Below, one piece after another: positions 8,171 through 16,881 of a stretch of 64,000 nt of DNA (its first letter is position 1; every line of letters begins with the position of its first letter). The notes beneath the pieces are model-generated. The model was not told the origin of the DNA, did not search any database, and saw only the letters and a list, made by a program, of their open reading frames with translations. Location: positions 1 through 64,000 of the forward strand of contig JAHZIX010000007.1 of the NCBI GenBank assembly GCA_022601195.1, written 5' to 3'. Source of the stretch: Deltaproteobacteria bacterium (GTDB lineage Bacteria; Acidobacteriota; Thermoanaerobaculia; Multivoradales; JAHZIX01). The position numbers and the translations under genes were made by a program.

Positions 8171-9451
8171 CTACTCCCCGGCCAACTTCTCCAGCATCTT
8201 CCGCGCGTTGGCATTCCCCTCGTTGAGCTCCAAAGACTTTTTGTAATTTTTGATGGCGAGCTTCTTCTTGCCACCATTCATATAGGCCTCGCCGAGGCTG
8301 TCGTAGGCGTTGAAGCTTTGGGGGTAGGACTCTGCGTTGAGCTCGAAGAGGCGGGTGGCTTCGGGCAGCTTTCCGGTGGCCATCCAGGTGTAGGCCAGGC
8401 GGTTGATGTCGATTTCGGTGTAGAGGTTGGCGGTGGAAGGATCGGCTTTCCAAGCTTGATGGACCTCTACCACTTGATCGATTCCGCCGGCCTGGAGAGC
8501 GGCTTTGAGGGAGTCCGAGAGTGAGGCTAACTTGATCTGCCGGAGGGCGAATCGGGGCGAAGGCAAGATTTCGGTTCCCGGGAGGGAGCGGTTGATGAAG
8601 TCGTTGATGAAGAGGCGGTCGCCCTGCGCCCCCACAGCGATGCCGTTGGGCCAAGAAAAGAGTGCCTCCAGGGCGTCTCCGTCCTTCTCCCCCATCACTC
8701 CCGTGCCCGCTATTAGGGTTGTCTCGCCCGTATCGGAGACGCGAAAGACCTGGTGGCCAGCAAAGCTGGTGGCGTAGATAGAGCCTTGGGCAATGGCGAC
8801 GTGTCCGTTGCCGCCGCCGGGAATCGTCGCAAACTCGGAGACGGCTCCATCCGTCCCCACGCGGAGCATCTTGCCGTTGCTGAAGTTGACGACGAAAAGG
8901 TCTCCTTGGCTGCCGCGGGTGATGCCGTTGGGGCAGCTAAAGAGCTCGCTCTCAGCGTAGGTGCTCACCTTGCCGTCGGGATCCACTTTCGAGATGGTAT
9001 TGCCCCGGCAGTTGCAGACGTAGAGGTTCCCCTCCGGGTCCAGCGTAAGGCCCACCGGTCCTGCAAACCCTTCAGCGAACACCTCGTGGTTGCCGTGGCG
9101 GTCGATGCGACTGATGTAGCCGCCGTAGAAGCTGGCTTGAAGGAGCCGGCCCTTGGCGTCGATGGTGTTGCCGGAGGCGCCGTAGAGACCGGTGGCGAAA
9201 ATCTCCGATTCACCGGAGGGGGAGATTCGCCACACCGTGTCCCGAAAATCCGCCGAGTAAATGAAGCCCGCCCGGTCGACCGCCACTCCACCGACTCCCC
9301 CCGCCAGAGACTCGGCCACGGTGTGGACCCGATTTCCCTGGGCGACGGCGGATAGGGTGACTCCTAAGAGTCCGAGAGTGGCCCAAAGGGTCGTCCTCAG
9401 AACTAGAGAGCGCCTGGGGCGGGCATATCGGGAAAGGGCGAGGTCGGACAT
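8171..9451 (-). CDS. Secreted NHL/SMP-30-like beta-propeller protein with C-terminal TPRs
   Basis: The start at 9451 is supported by an ideal ribosome binding site (GAAGGAGATG) and by the signal peptide that follows a basic N-terminus (TTLWATLGLLGVTLSAVAQG). Residues of about 45-300 form a six-bladed propeller of NHL/SMP-30 type, with repeated units such as GVAVDRAGFIYSADFRDTVW and GLTLDPEGNLYVCNCRGNTI. The last 110 residues carry tetratricopeptide-type helices (AYDSLGEAYMNGGKKKLAIK). Such proteins are usually exported binding or scaffolding proteins, and an enzymatic lactonase role is possible but no metal ligands were confirmed. The gene diverges from the thioesterase gene. An open frame extends upstream to 10246 but overlaps that gene and is rejected. 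Confidence 0.88.
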   Translation of the reverse strand: MSDLALSRYARPRRSLVLRTTLWATLGLLGVTLSAVAQGNRVHTVAESLAGGVGGVAVDRAGFIYSADFRDTVWRISPSGESEIFATGLYGASGNTIDAKGRLLQASFYGGYISRIDRHGNHEVFAEGFAGPVGLTLDPEGNLYVCNCRGNTISKVDPDGKVSTYAESELFSCPNGITRGSQGDLFVVNFSNGKMLRVGTDGAVSEFATIPGGGNGHVAIAQGSIYATSFAGHQVFRVSDTGETTLIAGTGVMGEKDGDALEALFSWPNGIAVGAQGDRLFINDFINRSLPGTEILPSPRFALRQIKLASLSDSLKAALQAGGIDQVVEVHQAWKADPSTANLYTEIDINRLAYTWMATGKLPEATRLFELNAESYPQSFNAYDSLGEAYMNGGKKKLAIKNYKKSLELNEGNANARKMLEKLAGE

Positions 9452-9637
9452 GGGTACATCTCCTTCGAAGGGTCCACTACAAATACCGAACCAGCTGGAG
9501 GCTGGTGGGTAGACACAGATGATGAAAATCTCTGTTGGGTATACGAAGCGCAGCAGCGAGAGTTCTCTTGATTCAAGGAGGGCCAAGGAGAGTACTCCCC
9601 TCCTCCGTGATAGCTTGCTGAGAGTTAAAGGAGCAGC

Positions 9638-10096
9638 ATGACGATGAGCTTCGAACCTCGAGACCCCCACTTCGAACGGCGCGTTCGGGATAGCTTTTCC
9701 CGCCAAAAGGCCATGGAGACTCTGGGAGCCCGGGTGGCTCGAGTGGCGGCTGGAGAGGTCGACTTGGAGTTGCCCTTTCGGGACGATCTGACCCAGCAAC
9801 ACGGGTTCCTCCACGCCGGCATCGTTACCACCGTCCTCGACAGCGCCTGCGGCTATGCCGCCTTCTCCCTCATGGCGGCGGATCAAGCGGTGCTTTCCGT
9901 GGAGTTCAAGGTCAATCTCCTGGCCCCCGCCAAGGGAGACTTGTTGGTGGCTCGCGCCAGAGTCAAGCGCCCCGGTCGGACCCTCACGGTGGTCACCGGC
10001 GATGCGGTGATGGTCACTGGCGAGGAAGAGGTCACCATCGCCACCATGGTCGGAACCATGATGGCTCTCGAGAATCGACCTGGCCTCGTGAGCTAA
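9638..10096 (+). CDS. PaaI-family hotdog thioesterase
   Basis: This 152-residue protein has the hotdog-fold signature of PaaI-type acyl-CoA thioesterases. LTQQHGFLHAGIVTTVLDSA supplies the conserved HG and the Asp at the start of the central helix, and VEFKVNLLAPAKGDLLVARA forms the following strands. Enzymes of this group hydrolyse short, medium-chain or aryl acyl-CoA thioesters, acting as tetramers in the cytoplasm. Substrate preference cannot be read. It is transcribed divergently from the propeller gene with 186 bases between the starts and appears to be a single-gene unit. An AAAGGAGCAGC ribosome binding site precedes the ATG. Confidence 0.88.
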   Translation: MTMSFEPRDPHFERRVRDSFSRQKAMETLGARVARVAAGEVDLELPFRDDLTQQHGFLHAGIVTTVLDSACGYAAFSLMAADQAVLSVEFKVNLLAPAKGDLLVARARVKRPGRTLTVVTGDAVMVTGEEEVTIATMVGTMMALENRPGLVS

Positions 10097-10279
10097 CACC
10101 CCAACCGCCCACGACCAGCTCCCTCGCCGGTCCCTGTCCCGATTCATCAAGTATTCAACACTTCCAAATACGTGCGATCTCTTATCGTCGCTACATCCTG
10201 AGCGGGTACTCCCCGGAGGACTGTTGGCAAAGAACGCACTGGGCATCTCAAGTTTTTTCTACTCATGGAGGAGGGAATC

Positions 10280-10744
10280 ATGATCAAGCGATCTCCTTGC
10301 TATGCGCTGGCGGCCTGTCTGGCTTTGGCGGTAGCTTTCCCGGGAGCGGCGTGTGACAAGACGTCTGTCACCACTATCTCTCTGCTCGGTGTCCCCACGG
10401 ATCCGTGCAAAGACTTCACCACCAGCCAAACGGTCAAACACACCATCTACTACTGCGTCGGCGACTTCGAATGCCACGACAAAGAGATCGAATTCACCTT
10501 CAACACCGGCAACGCCGGCAAGGACAAGAAGGCTCTCGCCAAGGAATTAGCGGACCACATTCGCGCCTGCATGCCTGCCAACTTCACCGGCAAAGTGAAA
10601 GCGGTGGACAACGTGGTTTCCATTACCAAAACCAATAGCTGCCCGAGCACCGGCGATCCTTGCACCGACGACAAGCCCTGCAAACAGCCGAAGAATGCCA
10701 AGAAATCTACCTTCCACACGGCTCAAAGCACTTCCAGACCCTGA
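10280..10744 (+). CDS. Small secreted Cys-rich protein, unknown function
   Basis: The ATG at 10280 follows a strong GGAGG site. The N-terminus is a signal peptide (MIKRSPCYALAACLALAVAF, then PGAACDK). The mature protein of about 135 residues has several cysteines, probably in disulfides, and one alpha/beta unit of the form strand, helix (KKALAKELADHIRACM), strand (GKVKAVDNVVSITK). The same arrangement recurs in the next gene. The C-terminus is basic and polar. It lies 16 bases upstream of that gene, so the two form an operon. I know of no family for it. Confidence 0.78.
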   Translation: MIKRSPCYALAACLALAVAFPGAACDKTSVTTISLLGVPTDPCKDFTTSQTVKHTIYYCVGDFECHDKEIEFTFNTGNAGKDKKALAKELADHIRACMPANFTGKVKAVDNVVSITKTNSCPSTGDPCTDDKPCKQPKNAKKSTFHTAQSTSRP

Positions 10745-10760
10745 GGAAGGAGGACAAATC

Positions 10761-11774
10761 ATGAAATATGTGAACACACTCCGCCAAGGGCTCCTTGGAT
10801 GCCTGCTCGCCGCTTTCGCTATCGGTCTCTTTCTCCCAGGAACCGCCCAAGCCAACACCGATGGAGACCGCATCACTCTGGGAATCTGCTGCGCCGTAGG
10901 GGTAGTGGATCAACACTGGCGTATCACCATCGAAATCAAAGATGCCGATGGGAACTCCCTGGGCACGGTGACTCATAAAATTCCCTACCACACCACCGTT
11001 CAGGCAGCCGCGGAAAGCCTGAAAGACAAGATCGAAGAGAAGTTCGGCATTACCGGTGTCAAACGAGAGGAATCTGCCCCCCGCAACGATAAAGGCAACA
11101 AGATTCAATTGGAGGATCTAGTGCTCCCTGCCGGCTACTGCTTTGGGAAGGTCAAAACCGAAAAGAAGGTCGGCAAGACTTGGAAGCCTAGACACGGGCA
11201 CCTCAAAGTCTTCAAGAACGGCAAGCGCATCAACAATCGACTCCACCTCGCCAACCAATCGGGAGGAGCCGACTCGTCCTTGCCGAGAACCTACACCCCA
11301 GGAGACTCCCTCGAGGCAGGGGGACAAGTTCTTCAATCCGCCCCGCCGGCGCCAGGTAGAGACGGCGAAGCCGGGGGAAATAATGAAGCTCCCTTCGGTT
11401 GGGTTTCCATCTCTCTGGAAGCCTTCGACGTCGACCCCCTAGTGGTGCTCCTGGAGCTGGGCGGCACTGATGTCGACGGCAATGACGTGTTCTATGCCTT
11501 CGAGTCGGAGTTCCCAAGAGAGACTCCCATCGAGGCCGTTCTTGCTGCTCTGGCAAATTTCGCCCAGAGCCACGGCATGGCGGTCGACTTGCCCGCTCCC
11601 GGGGAATTGACCATCTTCCCAGGAAGCAACGGGGACGAGATCTACAGCTGGCTCTTCGCCGCCGGTGCTTTCAACGGCTCCTGTGAGCCAGATCTGGAGG
11701 ATGATCCACCGGAGGATCCCAACCGACCTCCAGCCTACTTCGGCGTCACATTCGACGCCTCCGCTGGTAGCTAG
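10761..11774 (+). CDS. Secreted protein with repeated alpha/beta units, unknown function
   Basis: The start at 10761 has an AAGGAGG site, followed by a clear signal peptide (KYVNTLRQGLLGCLLAAFAI, cleaved near AQA-NT). The mature 315 residues contain two copies of a unit made of a strand, a helix and closing strands. One has the helix TTVQAAAESLKDKIEEKFGI and the other IEAVLAALANFAQSHGM followed by GELTIFPGSNGDEI. The preceding gene carries a related unit. Such 'AAxxLAxxI...G.VxI' units are common in phage- and surface-associated proteins, but no function can be assigned. The two copies are separated by a Gly/Pro-rich linker. A stable hairpin follows the stop codon. Confidence 0.75.
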   Translation: MKYVNTLRQGLLGCLLAAFAIGLFLPGTAQANTDGDRITLGICCAVGVVDQHWRITIEIKDADGNSLGTVTHKIPYHTTVQAAAESLKDKIEEKFGITGVKREESAPRNDKGNKIQLEDLVLPAGYCFGKVKTEKKVGKTWKPRHGHLKVFKNGKRINNRLHLANQSGGADSSLPRTYTPGDSLEAGGQVLQSAPPAPGRDGEAGGNNEAPFGWVSISLEAFDVDPLVVLLELGGTDVDGNDVFYAFESEFPRETPIEAVLAALANFAQSHGMAVDLPAPGELTIFPGSNGDEIYSWLFAAGAFNGSCEPDLEDDPPEDPNRPPAYFGVTFDASAGS

Positions 11775-11789
11775 GCCCTGGCAGCGATG

Positions 11790-11824
11790 CCCCAGTACGG
11801 TAGCTTCGCAGAGCTGTACTGGGG
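11790..11824 (+). terminator. Hairpin downstream of the secreted-protein operon
   Basis: A perfect 9-bp stem (CCCCAGTAC paired with GTACTGGGG) lies 15 bases after the stop codon, with a second short AGCT pairing inside the loop. It lacks a T-run, so it may be an imperfect terminator or an mRNA-stabilising hairpin. The remainder of 11825-12080 shows no gene. Confidence 0.55.
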
Positions 11825-12080
11825 CCATATCGCCGGGCCAAGATGCCGGGCCAAGATGCCAAGCGAATGGCATTTCTGGGAACGAATGACTCACCCTGCC
11901 TCGGCGACCTTCTCTCCCTCCTCAGCTCTCCTATCAAGACCGTCGTCTCCACCTCTCTGCTCCTAAATCACTAGGAAAAAGCAAGTTAGAAATCTGTAGC
12001 TCGACTTCTCCGCACCTCCACCAACGCACCCGCTCCTCCCTGGCACAGACTTTGCCATTTGACAATTTCTCTAATAGACC

Positions 12081-12140
12081 CGTCATCAGAAGACACGTCA
12101 TCGAACGGTACGTCTTCAAAAGGCACGTCCTAGAAGGACC
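12081..12140 (+). repeat. Four degenerate 15-bp direct repeats upstream of a start codon
   Basis: Units begin at 12081, 12096, 12111 and 12126. All start with CGTC and carry an A/G-rich tail (for example CGTCATCAGAAGACA and CGTCATCGAACGGTA). The array ends 34 bases before the start codon of the di-heme propeller gene. It would therefore lie in the 5' untranslated region or act as a set of regulator-binding sites. Confidence 0.75.
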
Positions 12141-12174
12141 CCATGGATGGATATTGCCCCTCCGGAGGAGAATC

Positions 12175-15100
12175 ATGAATCTTCGCTTGGCACTCGTTTT
12201 TCTTACTGTCTGCTGCTTGGTGACGCCCCCTTCGTGGGCCGATGGAGCTCGTCTTTACAAGTCCAGCCCCATTCAGATCACCGCCGACGGCAGTGAGGTT
12301 TGGGTAGCGCAACAAGACAACGATTCGGTGGCCCGCATCACCACTGCCACGGATGTAGTGCTGGAGATTCCCCTGCCGGACTCAGGACAATCCCACTCCC
12401 CTCGCGGTCTGAGCGTCACCGATGACGGTAGCGAAGTCTGGGTGGCCTGCCACGACAGTGATCGAGTCTACGTTCTGTCTGGCGTCGACGGCACCGAGCT
12501 AGCCCGCATCGACCTCCCTTGGGGCACCGGTCCCTACTCCATCGTTTTGGCTCCCCCGGAGGTCGGCGGCCAGCAGACTCACGCCTTGGTCAGCGGATAC
12601 CGAGGCTCCACGGTGGTCGTGCTGGATGTCGCCACTCGCAGCGTCGACAAAGTGCTTCAGGGAGTCTGGCATTCTCCCCTGGCGATCTCCTTCGCTGCCG
12701 ACGGTAGTGCCTGGGTCAGCCATCTCTTTGCCGATGGGGAGCACACTCGCCTATCTCGAGTAGATCTCTCGGACCCCAACGAGCCTCAGGTGACCACCTT
12801 GGTTCGGGTCACCGCGGTGATCCCCCAAAACGCCAGCAGCACCTCCCCCCGATTGCCCGACGGGGGCTACGTGACTCCTCGCGGCCATCTCGCTCAGGTG
12901 CCGGCGGGGCAGGATCAAGGCCGTCTGTGGGTGCCCTCCCAGTACCAGAACATTCACAACGACGGCCCGACCCCGGATGCCACGATACAAGCGACGATTC
13001 GCAAGATCGATCTCTCTAGCCGTTCCCTCGCCTCCGGCACCAACTTGGTCTCCAATCCCCAGCACCCGGCGAAAATCATTCTCAGCGCGGTGGATGTGCA
13101 CGATCCGACTCAAGGCGGTACGGCGGTTTATGACGGCCCCGGTTGGGATGCTCAGGTTTCCGGCCCCATCGACCTGGCCTTTTCCCAAGACGGCACCACC
13201 GCCTACGTGCTGTTCGAGCAGAGTGAGGACCTCCTGGTCATGCCGACCTCGACCCCACCGGTCAGGCCCGCCGGCAGCTCACCCCTCGTGGAAATCTCTG
13301 TTGGCAAGCGGCCCATGGGTCTGGTCGCCTCGCCGGTGAGCTCTCTGGCCTGGGTATTGAACACTCTGTCGCGAGACGTTTCCGTGGTGGACCTGGCAGC
13401 CGGCACCGAGCTGCGACGCATCGCCACCAACCCGGTGACCGGTGAGCCCTTTGGTGCTGCTCGGCTCAGAGGGGCGCAGATCTTCCACTCCTCCAACGAG
13501 GACACCATTTCCCTGAACCGCAAAGTGGCTTGCGCCTCCTGCCATTTCAACGGCGAGCACGACGGGCGCATCTGGGATTTTCAGCACCTGCCTGGAAACC
13601 ACGGGCCGCGACACACCCCGACTCTCCTGGGCCTGGCCGCCTCCTTGGGTCCCCTCGACCCGAATACCGGCTGGGGGCAGCTGCACCGATCCGGCGATCG
13701 AGATGAGGTGCAAGACTTCGAGCACACCTTCCAAGGGGTCCAAATGGGGGGCACGGGTTTCCTTCCCGGCACTGTCCACCCGGAGCTGGGAACTCCCAAC
13801 GCCGGCCGCAACGCCGATTTGGATGCTTTGGCGGCCTATACCTTCTCTCTACCAACCCCGGCTCGCAGCCCCCATCGCCTAGCGGATGGCACCCTCAGTG
13901 AGGCAGCTGTTCGAGGAGCTACGTTCTTTCTCGGTACCGACCCGGGTCACCCTGCGGACGCGGCCTGCGCCACTTGCCATCTGCCCACCGCCGGCTTTTC
14001 GGATCAGCTCTTTCATGACGTCGGCCAGGCGGTGCGTCCGGGAGAGTCGGAGCTCAACAACCGGGTTCCCGCCAACCATGTCAACACAGCAAGTCTGCTC
14101 GGCCTGTGGACCACCCCTCCCTACACGGGCGTGTTCACCTTCGCCGAAAGCCTCATGGCGTCCCTTTTGGACTTTCGTACCCGACCCGGCGCTCGAGCCC
14201 CCCACGGCGACCTCGACACTTTGACCCTGCGCCAGATGAGCGATCTCCAGGAGTTTCTTCTCTCCCTGGATGGTGACCTGACCGGCGCCGAAGTGCTCGC
14301 AGCAGTGGACCAGGTCCCTCCTCGAGTCCTACGAGTCTCCCCCACCTCCCTGACCCAACTAGAGGTTTGGTTCGACGAGAGCCTCGAGCAGAGCAGCGCC
14401 CAGACCCTCTCCACCTGGCAGATCCGCCAGCTACCCAGTGGCACCCCCGTTTCAGTCCTGGGAGCTAGCCTCGATCTTCACAATACGGACCGGGTGACCC
14501 TCACGGTAGATCCCATGGGAGATGGCTGCAACAGCCAGGACCTGGAGTTGGTGGTCGTCGGTCCGCTGCTGGACCGTGCCGACTCGGCGAGCGGCGGCAT
14601 GGCCAACGCCTTGCTCAACGCTCCCCCCGTCCCCTTCAGCCTGGGTAGCCAGCTCACCATCACCTTGGGGGCCTCCGGCTACGAGAACCTCACTGTGCCG
14701 GTCCATGACGCTGCGACCATTCCAGGGCTGAGCAATTGGAGTCACGGCGGTGCGTGGATCTTCCCCAACGGCAACACCACCAATACGGGATTCGTTCGCT
14801 TCGAGTGGGAGACCGCCTTCCGAACCGCCACGGGAGTGACGGATGCAGCGGACCTTCTGGAAGCACGCATTTCTCTCCAACCCACCAACGGTGACGCCCA
14901 GACCATCGAGGTTCGTCGGGTTCTCCAGGAATGGTTCGATCACCGGGGGCACGACTTCAACAACAACCCTGTGGACCCAGCGACCGGTCGCGGCGGCCCC
15001 ACCTGGCGCAGCAGTGAGCACGGTGCACGGCTGTGGAATTCCAACAACGCCCGCGCCACCCAGCCCGGTGTCGAAGGGGATGATCCAGCGGACTACTTCG

Positions 15101-15417
15101 GCTCCTGGGACACCGCTCACACCCCGGATGCCACCCTTCCCATGAGCTCCATCATCGACCGCTTCGAGGTCTCCGGCCCTAGGGTCAGCGATGCCTTTCG
15201 CTTCTGGTTCGACAACCCTTCGGTGGACTTTGGCTACGCTCTTCGGGTGCTGCCCGGCGGTGACCTTGATACCCGTTTCGAAGGGGTCGAGCACGAACTG
15301 GGCGGCGATGGGCCGGTGCTCACCCTGACCTACAACCTAGTCGGTAGTTGCAGTGGCTTGTTCGCCGATGACTTCGAAAGTGGCGACACCTCAGCCTGGA
15401 GCGCGACCTTCCCTTAG
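12175..15417 (+). CDS. Secreted beta-propeller/di-heme peroxidase-like protein with DNRLRE-like domain
   Basis: I place the start at 12175, after a GGAGGAG site, because a signal peptide follows (NLRLALVFLTVCCLVTPPSW). Residues of about 30-430 are YVTN-type beta-propeller blades (EVWVAQQDNDSVARI and EVWVACHDSDRVYVL). Two CxxCH heme sites follow at C453 (CASCH) and C598 (CATCH), in a region like MauG/cytochrome c peroxidase. A strand-rich domain comes next, then a DNRLRE-like domain (near residues 820-1050). The protein ends with FADDFESGDTSAWS plus four residues, the tag shared by its neighbours. It should be exported and carry covalent heme. A redox role at the cell surface is inferred. The gene appears monocistronic. 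Confidence 0.87.
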   Translation: MNLRLALVFLTVCCLVTPPSWADGARLYKSSPIQITADGSEVWVAQQDNDSVARITTATDVVLEIPLPDSGQSHSPRGLSVTDDGSEVWVACHDSDRVYVLSGVDGTELARIDLPWGTGPYSIVLAPPEVGGQQTHALVSGYRGSTVVVLDVATRSVDKVLQGVWHSPLAISFAADGSAWVSHLFADGEHTRLSRVDLSDPNEPQVTTLVRVTAVIPQNASSTSPRLPDGGYVTPRGHLAQVPAGQDQGRLWVPSQYQNIHNDGPTPDATIQATIRKIDLSSRSLASGTNLVSNPQHPAKIILSAVDVHDPTQGGTAVYDGPGWDAQVSGPIDLAFSQDGTTAYVLFEQSEDLLVMPTSTPPVRPAGSSPLVEISVGKRPMGLVASPVSSLAWVLNTLSRDVSVVDLAAGTELRRIATNPVTGEPFGAARLRGAQIFHSSNEDTISLNRKVACASCHFNGEHDGRIWDFQHLPGNHGPRHTPTLLGLAASLGPLDPNTGWGQLHRSGDRDEVQDFEHTFQGVQMGGTGFLPGTVHPELGTPNAGRNADLDALAAYTFSLPTPARSPHRLADGTLSEAAVRGATFFLGTDPGHPADAACATCHLPTAGFSDQLFHDVGQAVRPGESELNNRVPANHVNTASLLGLWTTPPYTGVFTFAESLMASLLDFRTRPGARAPHGDLDTLTLRQMSDLQEFLLSLDGDLTGAEVLAAVDQVPPRVLRVSPTSLTQLEVWFDESLEQSSAQTLSTWQIRQLPSGTPVSVLGASLDLHNTDRVTLTVDPMGDGCNSQDLELVVVGPLLDRADSASGGMANALLNAPPVPFSLGSQLTITLGASGYENLTVPVHDAATIPGLSNWSHGGAWIFPNGNTTNTGFVRFEWETAFRTATGVTDAADLLEARISLQPTNGDAQTIEVRRVLQEWFDHRGHDFNNNPVDPATGRGGPTWRSSEHGARLWNSNNARATQPGVEGDDPADYFGSWDTAHTPDATLPMSSIIDRFEVSGPRVSDAFRFWFDNPSVDFGYALRVLPGGDLDTRFEGVEHELGGDGPVLTLTYNLVGSCSGLFADDFESGDTSAWSATFP

Positions 15418-15808
15418 CTGGTAACTCCGGCGGGGTGGTTTGACTTCCTTGCGTGGTGGCCGGGTCCGGTTCACCGGTTGCTGATTTTTGGTTATTGGTC
15501 ACTGGTTCCTGGCTAGAGTTCAAGGGCTGGGGAAACGAAGTTTCCCGTTGCTTATCACCTTACCGATTGGCAAATCTGGCTCGTCTGAGCGATATGGACC
15601 GGCATCGACGAGATGACCATCCATACTTCAGCAAACTTGGAGATGGCCGCGACTCAAGGAACGACCATCCCGTCATCAGGTCAAGAAGGAACCGGTCCAA
15701 GAGTCTCAGGAAAGACTTGAACGATGGGACAAGTCAATGAAGGATGAAACCGCCCCGAGCTAGCTCAGCAAAGAGCCTGACCATTCCAACCCACCGCGGT
15801 GACGCTAC
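15418..15808. other. 391-bp stretch without a supportable gene
   Basis: The stretch separates the di-heme gene from a convergent toxin-antitoxin pair. Around 15470-15520 there is a low-complexity segment built on GGTT and CTGGTT words (TTTTTGGTTATTGGTCACTG). No domain, terminator with T-run or RNA gene was recognised. Confidence 0.4.
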
Positions 15809-16162
15809 TTAGGGTTCAGAGTTTCTTGAGTCCGTGATCTCGACTAGGGCTTCTCCTTGTTCAAGCAACTGCCTGGCTGCCGGAAAGGAGGCCGTGAGAA
15901 TCTCCGTTAGCGCCCGAGTCGAGGTGTTTCCGCAAGTTACCCAGAGAATCTGTGGAGGAGTGCCCAGCCGATGCACCATCTCGACGAAGTCCCGGTCTTT
16001 CGTCATCACGCAGACAGAAGCCTGCCGTGCTGCCTCGAAGATCTGTTCGTCCTCAACCTCGTCGAGACCCAGGTCGCGGAGAGGCATTGCTTCGACACCG
16101 TGCTCGGTGCAGAGCCAGCGGGCCAAGGCCGGGGAAAGATGGGCGTCGAGCCAGAATCTCAC
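15809..16162 (-). CDS. DUF5615 PIN-like toxin component
   Basis: This 117-residue cytosolic protein starts with MRFWLDAHLSPALARWL, the usual N-terminus of DUF5615 (Mut7-C-like PIN) proteins, with the acidic metal residue in LDA. The other acidic motif follows in the middle (SVCVMTKDRDFVEM, with KDRDF). These proteins are predicted metal-dependent RNases and are encoded with DUF433 antitoxins. Its start overlaps the stop of the upstream antitoxin gene by four bases (ATGA), indicating translational coupling. Length and motifs look intact, so it is probably functional. The toxin role is known for the gene pairing and is not shown here. Confidence 0.88.
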   Translation of the reverse strand: MRFWLDAHLSPALARWLCTEHGVEAMPLRDLGLDEVEDEQIFEAARQASVCVMTKDRDFVEMVHRLGTPPQILWVTCGNTSTRALTEILTASFPAARQLLEQGEALVEITDSRNSEP

Positions 16163-16383
16163 GCTGCCAGAACCGGGTGATCCAAGCGGCGGCTTGCATA
16201 GCGCAAACAGGCAGTGATGTCCTCGCTCTCGAGATCCGGCAACTCTTCTAGGACATCCTCGGCAGAAAGGCCGGACGCAAGCAGATCAAGCACATCGATA
16301 ACGCGGATTCGCATACCGCGGATGCAGGGGCGACCGCCACACTGTCTAGGATTCACTGTAATCCGGCTCTCAATCTTAGTCAT
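16159..16383 (-). CDS. DUF433 antitoxin component
   Basis: This 74-residue protein has the typical DUF433 pattern. An N-terminal strand and the segment RQCGGRPCIRGMRIRVIDVL are followed by a helix-turn-helix-like stretch (LASGLSAEDVLEELPDLESE) and a final helix (ITACLRYASRRLDHP). DUF433 proteins act as the DNA-binding antitoxin and autorepressor of DUF5615 toxins. The start follows a strong AAGGAGGCGGC site. It is the first gene of the pair, as usual for antitoxins, and the toxin gene overlaps its end by four bases. The upstream region 16384-16585 would hold the promoter, but I could not define it. Confidence 0.88.
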   Translation of the reverse strand: MTKIESRITVNPRQCGGRPCIRGMRIRVIDVLDLLASGLSAEDVLEELPDLESEDITACLRYASRRLDHPVLAA

Positions 16384-16585
16384 GCCGCCTCCTTGACCAC
16401 TCGAGTCCGGCTCTCCCAGGTCTACTCAGTTCCGGACTGAAATTACGCTCCCTAGTCTACCGCAGCCCAACCAGAGCCCGTCCTATGGCTCTCCCCTGGC
16501 CGGCTCCCCTCACTCCACCATTGCTTCGCAGAAACAGTCAGCTGTCTCTCTCATCGGCCACATCCCCCTGCTCTCGTGGCCTGGC

Positions 16586-16750
16586 TCAGGTCACGGTGAA
16601 GGTTTTCAGGGAGGGCACTTGGGGTTGACCGTCGTTTCTCCAGACGACGAAAAAGGCTCCATTAGGAGTGACTTGGAACGCGACCCGTGAGACTGCCGAC
16701 CTATTTGGAGCGTGTGGGAGGTAGGGTCCGACTGTGGGGCAGAGCGACAC
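16586..16750 (-). pseudogene. Possible 3' fragment of a secreted-protein gene
   Basis: A 54-residue leftward frame from a GTG at 16750 reads like the C-terminal end of a beta-rich exported protein (AFQVTPNGAFFVVWRNDG, ending SLKTFTVT). An in-frame TAG lies immediately upstream of its start and no ribosome binding site is seen. It is probably the relic of a deleted gene. The remaining bases between 16384 and 16881 show nothing else. Confidence 0.3.
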
Positions 16751-16881
16751 CTCCGCCTAGAGCCCGGAAATGGGAGGCGTCCCCACAGGCTGCGATGTGA
16801 TGAAAGTTGGCACTGACTCAAACCGGTAGACCGGGCAGCCCAAAGAGCCAAGTGGTAGCCTGAAGGAAAAGGGAGGTGAGC

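Noticed and set aside
9452..10246. N-terminal extension of the leftward propeller gene to 10246
   Set aside because: It overlaps the thioesterase gene on the other strand and has non-native composition; an ideal ribosome binding site and signal peptide occur at 9451.
12052..12174. Upstream extension of the di-heme propeller protein
   Set aside because: The extension is made of the 15-bp repeats and precedes a strong ribosome binding site and signal peptide at 12175.
14452..15294. Leftward 280-residue frame inside the di-heme gene
   Set aside because: Shadow frame opposite a gene with clear domains; no ribosome binding site.
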